Part shown: positions 58,462-62,618 of the stretch, one piece after another | Layout: every line of letters begins with the position of its first letter | How positions within the stretch are numbered: position 1 is the stretch's first letter | DNA from: Bacillota bacterium | Lineage (GTDB): Bacteria > Bacillota > Clostridia > Caldicoprobacterales > DTU083 | Direction of reading: 5' to 3' | NCBI GenBank assembly: GCA_029549985.1 | Contig: JAKPIB010000032.1 | Location: 1-62,618 of the forward strand | Length of the DNA: 62,618 nucleotides | The notes under the pieces: generated by a model | What the model was told of the DNA's origin: nothing | What the model saw: the letters and a program-made list of their open reading frames with translations, nothing else | Databases searched by the model: none | Made by a program: the position numbers and the translations under genes

Positions 58462-59544
58462 TTAATTGTTTTCAGTTTCGAACTTTTTCATGAACTCAAC
58501 CAGCGCTAAAACGCCTTCTATTGGCATTGCGTTGTATATGCTCGCCCTCATGCCTCCAACGGAGCGGTGGCCGGCCAGGTTGACGAACCCTGCTGCCTCT
58601 GCTTCCTTGATGAATTTCTTGTTGAGCTCCTCAGTTGGCAGGATAAAGGGCACGTTCATCAAGGATCGGTCTTCCGGGACTACCGTTCCTTTGAACAGGC
58701 TGGAGTTGTCGAGGAAATCATACAGTATCTTCGCCTTTTCGATATTGTACTGTTCAATGGCCGGTATACCGCCAAACTCCTTCAGCCATTCGAATACGAG
58801 CATTGCGATATAGATGGCGAAGGTTGGCGGGGTATTGTACATTGAGCCGTTCTCGGCGTGGGTCTTATAGTTTAGCATGACCGGCGTGAACTCCATGGCA
58901 TTGCCGATGAGATCCTCTCTTATGATGACTACCGTAAGCCCTGCCGGGCCGATATTTTTTTGGGCACCGGCATAGATAAGTCCGAATTTGCTCACATCAT
59001 AGTATTGTGACAGTATACTGGATGACATGTCGGTGACAAGGGGCACATCGCCCGTATCGGGAATGGTAGTATATCTGGTGCCGTATATGGTGTTGTTTAT
59101 TGTAATATGGAAGAAGTCAGCATCCTTTGAGAACTTCTCTTTGTCCAGCCTGGGTATATAGTTGAATGTCTTGTCCTCGGAGGATGCAACGATGTTGACG
59201 GTTCCGTACCGCTTGGCTTCAGCTATCGCTTTCTTGGACCACATCCCGGTATTGACGAAGTCAGCCTTTCTGCTTTTTGAAAAGAGGTTCAGCGGGACCG
59301 TTGAAAACTGAGTGGAAGCTCCTCCCTGAAGGAAAAGGACCTTATAGTTGTCCGGAATCTCCATCAGCTCTCGCAGGAGTCTTTCAGCCTCATCGATTAT
59401 CTCCTGGTATGCCTTGGACCGATGGCTCATCTCCATGACCGACATACCTGTGCCTCTGGCATTGGTCAACTCCTTCTGTGCTTTCTCCAGGACAGGAAGG
59501 GGAAGCATAGAGGGACCTGCTGAGAAATTGTAAACCCTATCCAT
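58462..59544 (-). CDS. serC: Phosphoserine aminotransferase
   Basis: 360 aa, PLP-dependent class V aminotransferase making phosphoserine from phosphohydroxypyruvate and glutamate. Seen: NFSAGPSMLPLPVLEKA at the N-terminus, QGGASTQFSTVP, and YAGAQKNIGPAG with the PLP-binding Lys. HRSVGGMRASIYNAMP closes the active site. ATG 59544 follows GGAGG by 6 nt; the longer frame lacks a site. First gene of the serC-serA operon. Confidence 0.96.
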   Translation of the reverse strand: MDRVYNFSAGPSMLPLPVLEKAQKELTNARGTGMSVMEMSHRSKAYQEIIDEAERLLRELMEIPDNYKVLFLQGGASTQFSTVPLNLFSKSRKADFVNTGMWSKKAIAEAKRYGTVNIVASSEDKTFNYIPRLDKEKFSKDADFFHITINNTIYGTRYTTIPDTGDVPLVTDMSSSILSQYYDVSKFGLIYAGAQKNIGPAGLTVVIIREDLIGNAMEFTPVMLNYKTHAENGSMYNTPPTFAIYIAMLVFEWLKEFGGIPAIEQYNIEKAKILYDFLDNSSLFKGTVVPEDRSLMNVPFILPTEELNKKFIKEAEAAGFVNLAGHRSVGGMRASIYNAMPIEGVLALVEFMKKFETENN

Positions 59545-59702
59545 ACAAATCCTCCTTACCGTGACAACATACATTGTCTATATTTTAACAAACTAAGGAT
59601 AATAAATAAAGAGAAGTATATGATTATTGCTTTTCGTGATATTATACTATAACTCTTTAATAATTTAAATAACAAAAGTGTAAATAATATAAAAACCTTT
59701 TG

Positions 59703-59711
59703 TGTTATAAT
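59703..59711 (+). promoter_or_regulatory. Extended -10 promoter of the Toprim gene
   Basis: TGT-TATAAT with TATAAT at 59706-59711, 33 bp before ATG 59744. No clear -35 is seen. Confidence 0.55.
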
Positions 59712-59743
59712 GTATCAGTGATATCAGAGTAACGAGGGCTGAC

Positions 59744-60331
59744 ATGCTAAGGATAAAGGAAGCAATTATCGTTGAGGGCATATACGACAAAATGAAGCTG
59801 GAGCAGTTCGTAGAGGCTGTGATCCTGCCTACGGACGGCTTTTCCATAATTGGTGATGAGGGAAAGAAAAGGCTCTTGCGGCAACTGGCGGAAAAGCAAG
59901 GGCTTGTGATCCTGACCGACTCGGACCGGGCAGGTTTCATGATCAGAAACCATATCAAATCATTCATCCCTGCAGAATATGTAAAGCATGCATATATACC
60001 TGAAATAAAGGGCAAGGAACGCAGAAAAAGCCAACCGGGCAAAGAGGGCATCCTGGGTGTCGAAGGCATGTCACAAGAGATCATCGCCGATGCCTTGCTG
60101 AAGGCTGGATGCAACCAGGCTGATAACAGTCCTGGGCCCAGGATCACCCGGTTGGACCTATACTCTGACGGGTTCTACGGGACAGACTGCAGCAGCCTGC
60201 GAAGGCAGAAAATGCTTGATCTCCTGGGCCTGCCTTCGAGGATCTCAGTCAACGCCCTGCTGCAGTATCTGAATGCCTTATACTCATATGATGAATACAA
60301 AAGTATCGTCAGGGAGATAAACTCAAACTAA
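59744..60331 (+). CDS. Toprim/DUF4093 protein, ribonuclease M5-like
   Basis: 195 aa. The Toprim domain has IIVEGIYDKMKLEQF with the conserved Glu, and LTDSDRAGFMIRNHI with the DxD metal pair. A C-terminal DUF4093 domain follows. RNase M5 matures 5S rRNA with this architecture. The gene is not next to rsmA or tatD, so it could be a paralogue with another RNA target. ATG 59744 has a modest GAGGGCTG site. Its stop overlaps the end of the convergent DUF1846 gene by 9 bp. Confidence 0.85.
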   Translation: MLRIKEAIIVEGIYDKMKLEQFVEAVILPTDGFSIIGDEGKKRLLRQLAEKQGLVILTDSDRAGFMIRNHIKSFIPAEYVKHAYIPEIKGKERRKSQPGKEGILGVEGMSQEIIADALLKAGCNQADNSPGPRITRLDLYSDGFYGTDCSSLRRQKMLDLLGLPSRISVNALLQYLNALYSYDEYKSIVREINSN

Positions 60332-61828
60332 ATACAGCTCATCAGACGGGAAATTCGGGTCACATGTAACATGGATACCCAGCTTTTGCAGGGCTGACTG
60401 GTCTGATGACGGCAGTATATGGGTAGAATGCAGTTCGCAGCCGCGCAGCTCCTTAAGTCCTGTCATTGCCAGTTGTGCAGTCGGATTCGTTGTCGCACTG
60501 ATGCTGAGGGCAATTAGGGTCTCCTCAAGATTGAGGCTGGCGTGCTTCTCATTTAGTTCCTTTCTCTTCAGGCTCCTTATGGAGTCTATTATATTGGGCG
60601 ACAGCAAGTGTATATTGTCAGGTATCCCTGTCACGACCTTGATCGCATTCAATATCAGGCTTGAGACAGCGTGCATGAGCTGTGAGCTCTTGCCTGTCAC
60701 GAGTTCCTTTGTCTTGAGCTCGATAGCCGCTCCGTGCAAAACGCTGCAGCCATTGCTGTTATGCGTTTTTGCTGTAATCTCCCTGGCCGGGATGACGACT
60801 CTGCGGTCTTCCGGCACGAGCTTGAAATCCTCCATCAGCAGATCCATTTTGGACAAGGCTTCCTTGTCGCAAAAGCCTTTGGCATATTCGCTCCTGTACC
60901 AGAAGTACCGCCTTATTATCTCCTGCTTGGCAGCTTCTCTCACCACATCATCGTTAATTATCCCAAATCCGGCTCTGTTGACTCCCATATCCGTGGGTGA
61001 CTGGTACACCTGCTCACCGGACACCCTTTCGAGAATCCTTTTGAGCACAGGGAATATCTCGACATCCCGGTTGTAATTGACGGCCGTCTCTCCATAAACC
61101 TCCAGGTGGAAGGGATCGATGACATTAAGATCTCTGATATCGGCAGTCGCAGCTTCATATGCAACATTTACAGGATGCTTCAAAGGCAGGTTCCAGATAG
61201 GGAAGGTTTCGAATTTGGCATATCCGCTTTTTATGCCCCTGCGGTTGTCATGGTACATTTGGGATAGGCATGTCGCCAGCTTGCCGCTGCCCGGCCCGGG
61301 GCCTGTGATTATCACAAGGGGCTTGGTGGTTTCGATATACTCATTTGCTCCAAAGCCATCTTCACTGATTATCGCATTAATATCAGTAGGGTAGCCTGGT
61401 GTCGGCCTGTGGACATATGTCCTTATATTCCTTAGCTCCAGCCTGTTTTTAAAAAGAGCAGCTGCCGGCTGGTCCTTGTAGCGGGTGATGATGACCCCAG
61501 CCACATCCAGCCCCCAGGCTCTTAAGTTGTCTATAAGCTTGAGTACGTCCATCTCATATGTAATTCCGAAATCGGCTCGTATCTTGCGTTTTTCTATATC
61601 ACCAGCATGGATGCAAAGGATGATCTCTGCTTCATCCCTTAGCTGATGCAGCAGCCTTATCTTGACATTGGGATCATAGCCGGGCAGTACCCTGGCTGCA
61701 TGATAATCAAAGAACAGCTTGCCTCCGAACTCGAGATAAAGCTTATGGTCGAACTTTTCGACACGTTTCAATATTTCAGTGGTTTGCTCTCTGAGGTATT
61801 TATTGTTATCAAAACCCAGCACCGACAC
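60323..61828 (-). CDS. DUF1846 family protein
   Basis: 501 aa, near the family's usual length of about 500. Seen: GFDNNKYLREQT at the N-terminus, EFGGKLFFDYHAARVLPGYDPN, IITGPGPGSGKLATCLSQMYHD (a P-loop-like segment), and LNLEETLIALSISATTNPTAQLA. The biochemical role is not established. GTG 61828 is chosen because GGAGG lies 9 nt upstream and the family starts at this point; the ATG at 61894 adds a 22-residue stretch without a site. Confidence 0.88.
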   Translation of the reverse strand: MSVLGFDNNKYLREQTTEILKRVEKFDHKLYLEFGGKLFFDYHAARVLPGYDPNVKIRLLHQLRDEAEIILCIHAGDIEKRKIRADFGITYEMDVLKLIDNLRAWGLDVAGVIITRYKDQPAAALFKNRLELRNIRTYVHRPTPGYPTDINAIISEDGFGANEYIETTKPLVIITGPGPGSGKLATCLSQMYHDNRRGIKSGYAKFETFPIWNLPLKHPVNVAYEAATADIRDLNVIDPFHLEVYGETAVNYNRDVEIFPVLKRILERVSGEQVYQSPTDMGVNRAGFGIINDDVVREAAKQEIIRRYFWYRSEYAKGFCDKEALSKMDLLMEDFKLVPEDRRVVIPAREITAKTHNSNGCSVLHGAAIELKTKELVTGKSSQLMHAVSSLILNAIKVVTGIPDNIHLLSPNIIDSIRSLKRKELNEKHASLNLEETLIALSISATTNPTAQLAMTGLKELRGCELHSTHILPSSDQSALQKLGIHVTCDPNFPSDELYLV

Positions 61829-62021
61829 AGTTGTTGACCTCCAATCTGATTTTAACCTCTGATATACAATATCATAAAAAAACACATTTTTCATTCTCTA
61901 TTTTGGTTTTTTTACAGCTTTCAGGCACAAGTATGCTTTAATGTTGAGCGAAAACTTTAACATATTTCTATATACTGCATATGCTGTTATGTGTTTATAT
62001 TTAGCAGTAACGGAGGTCTAT

Positions 62022-62519
62022 ATGAAACTGACTGAACTTGAGGCTGATATCAGGCGCAGGCTTGAGAAATACAAAAATGTACCCTTTGTGCACAACGGCA
62101 GGTCTTTGAAAGGGCTGGACTGTCTTGGCTTTGTGATCATGTTCTACAAGGAATATGGCATCCACCTGCCTAACGATGATGGCAGGGAAATAGAAGAGGA
62201 CTGGTACAAAACCGACCCATTGAGGCTTATACGGAGCATCAGAAAGCTTCCGGCGAGAAGCGTATCCTATTATGAGCTGCAAGCCTTGGATCTGGTCTAT
62301 TTTGCCATAAGCAGGGACATCATCACCCACACTGGTATCATGATAAACAGCAAGGAATTTGCACATATGTCACCCAAGAAGAATTTTTGCATTGACAGGA
62401 TCGACGGCGCCTGGAGACGGAGGAGCAGGGGAGCTGTCAGGCTCGTCGACATCAACAGCCTGACCTTAAGTCATAAAAAGGTTAGTGTAAAATTACTATG
62501 GGAAAAAATTAAGAAATAA
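62022..62519 (+). CDS. Small NlpC/P60-like protein
   Basis: 165 aa. Seen: GLDCLGFVIMFY with the catalytic-type Cys, and IITHTGIMINSKEFAHMSPK with a His in the expected position. This fits an NlpC/P60 or phage-type endopeptidase fold, without a signal peptide. Substrate unknown; the C-terminus is basic. ATG 62022 follows ACGGAGG; the ATG at 61941 has no site. It stands just before the right-end IS. Confidence 0.75.
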   Translation: MKLTELEADIRRRLEKYKNVPFVHNGRSLKGLDCLGFVIMFYKEYGIHLPNDDGREIEEDWYKTDPLRLIRSIRKLPARSVSYYELQALDLVYFAISRDIITHTGIMINSKEFAHMSPKKNFCIDRIDGAWRRRSRGAVRLVDINSLTLSHKKVSVKLLWEKIKK

Positions 62520-62524
62520 AAGAA

Positions 62525-62595
62525 AAGAGTATCTCCCTGTGATATCATGTAATTTGATAAAGAACCACAAGAATCACAGAAAGGAAGATACTCTT
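62525..62595 (+). repeat. Imperfect inverted repeat before the right-end transposase start
   Basis: AAGAGTATCT (62525-62534) is the exact inverse of AGATACTCTT (62586-62595). Inside it CTGTGAT (62537-62543) is the inverse of ATCACAG (62573-62579). The ribosome binding site AAGGAAG (62581-62587) lies partly in this structure and ATG follows directly. It may be the tip of an IS or a leader hairpin. Confidence 0.7.
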
Positions 62596-62618
62596 ATGGA
62601 ATTCATTATACAGGAAAT
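62596..62618 (+). CDS. Start of a probable transposase gene, cut by the window end
   Basis: ATG 62596, 8 nt after AAGGAAG, opens a frame of seven complete codons (MEFIIQE). The short start and the repeat upstream resemble some clostridial IS transposases, possibly the ISLre2/UPF0236 type, but seven residues cannot prove it. Confidence 0.4.

Overview
The window looks like chromosomal DNA of an anaerobic, Gram-positive Clostridia-type Firmicute. The support is strong AGGAGG-type ribosome binding sites, canonical TTGACA/TATAAT promoters, a T-box leader, a c-di-AMP riboswitch, many lipoproteins, a type II pantothenate kinase with an ECF transporter, AsnA, a Re-citrate-synthase-like enzyme, and 2-hydroxyacyl-CoA dehydratase activase proteins. 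I cannot name the genus. Both ends fall in insertion-sequence DNA (an IS21-family element on the left, a probable transposase start on the right), so the window may be a contig that breaks at repeats.

Layout. 1-837: IS21-family element (istA, minus strand, cut by the window edge) with its terminal repeats, inserted into a membrane-protein gene whose 3' remnant is 838-1771. 1788-4899: T-box leader with a UUC (Phe) specifier, then a three-gene ABC importer. 4914-6630: c-di-AMP riboswitch with terminator, controlling a Re-citrate synthase/isopropylmalate-synthase-like gene. 6716-13202: branched-chain amino acid ABC operon livJ-H-M-G-F, a CBS-ACT protein and galE. 13218-17439 (minus): two overlapping genes for an acyl-CoA dehydratase activase and its partner. 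17609-18460: TIM-barrel sugar isomerase. 18703-27540: large oligopeptide-type ABC operon with an oversized binding protein, plus a small membrane protein and an InlB-repeat lipoprotein.

27678-37990: a mixed housekeeping stretch. It holds a small membrane protein, a URO-D family protein, a DUF3810 membrane peptidase-like protein, a TtcA-like PP-loop protein, an M23 murein hydrolase, a YraN protein, a Pro/aromatic-rich small protein, a pantothenate kinase with an ECF S component, a D-Ala-D-Ala carboxypeptidase and AsnA. 38005-50773: a FAD/Rieske oxidoreductase, an L,D-transpeptidase-like lipoprotein, a metallo-hydrolase, a VOC protein, GH1 and GH3 glycosidases, aldo/keto reductases, a SIMPL protein, a nitroreductase and an NlpC-like lipoprotein. 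50878-62519: GlnRS, a GH2 beta-galactosidase, a very small protein, a LacI-type regulator, serC-serA, a Toprim/RNase M5-like protein, a DUF1846 protein and a small NlpC/P60-like protein.

How it fits together: the first third is about amino-acid supply. It has Phe-tRNA-sensing uptake, branched-chain uptake, peptide uptake and a citrate/2-oxoglutarate entry enzyme under c-di-AMP control; AsnA, GlnRS and SerA/SerC follow later. The scattered GH1/GH2/GH3 enzymes, AKRs and the LacI regulator indicate use of plant-type oligosaccharides. The most notable sites are the c-di-AMP riboswitch on the citrate-synthase-like gene, the Phe T-box on a trpXYZ-type transporter, the oversized peptide-transport operon, and an imperfect hairpin that would cover the start of the right-end transposase.
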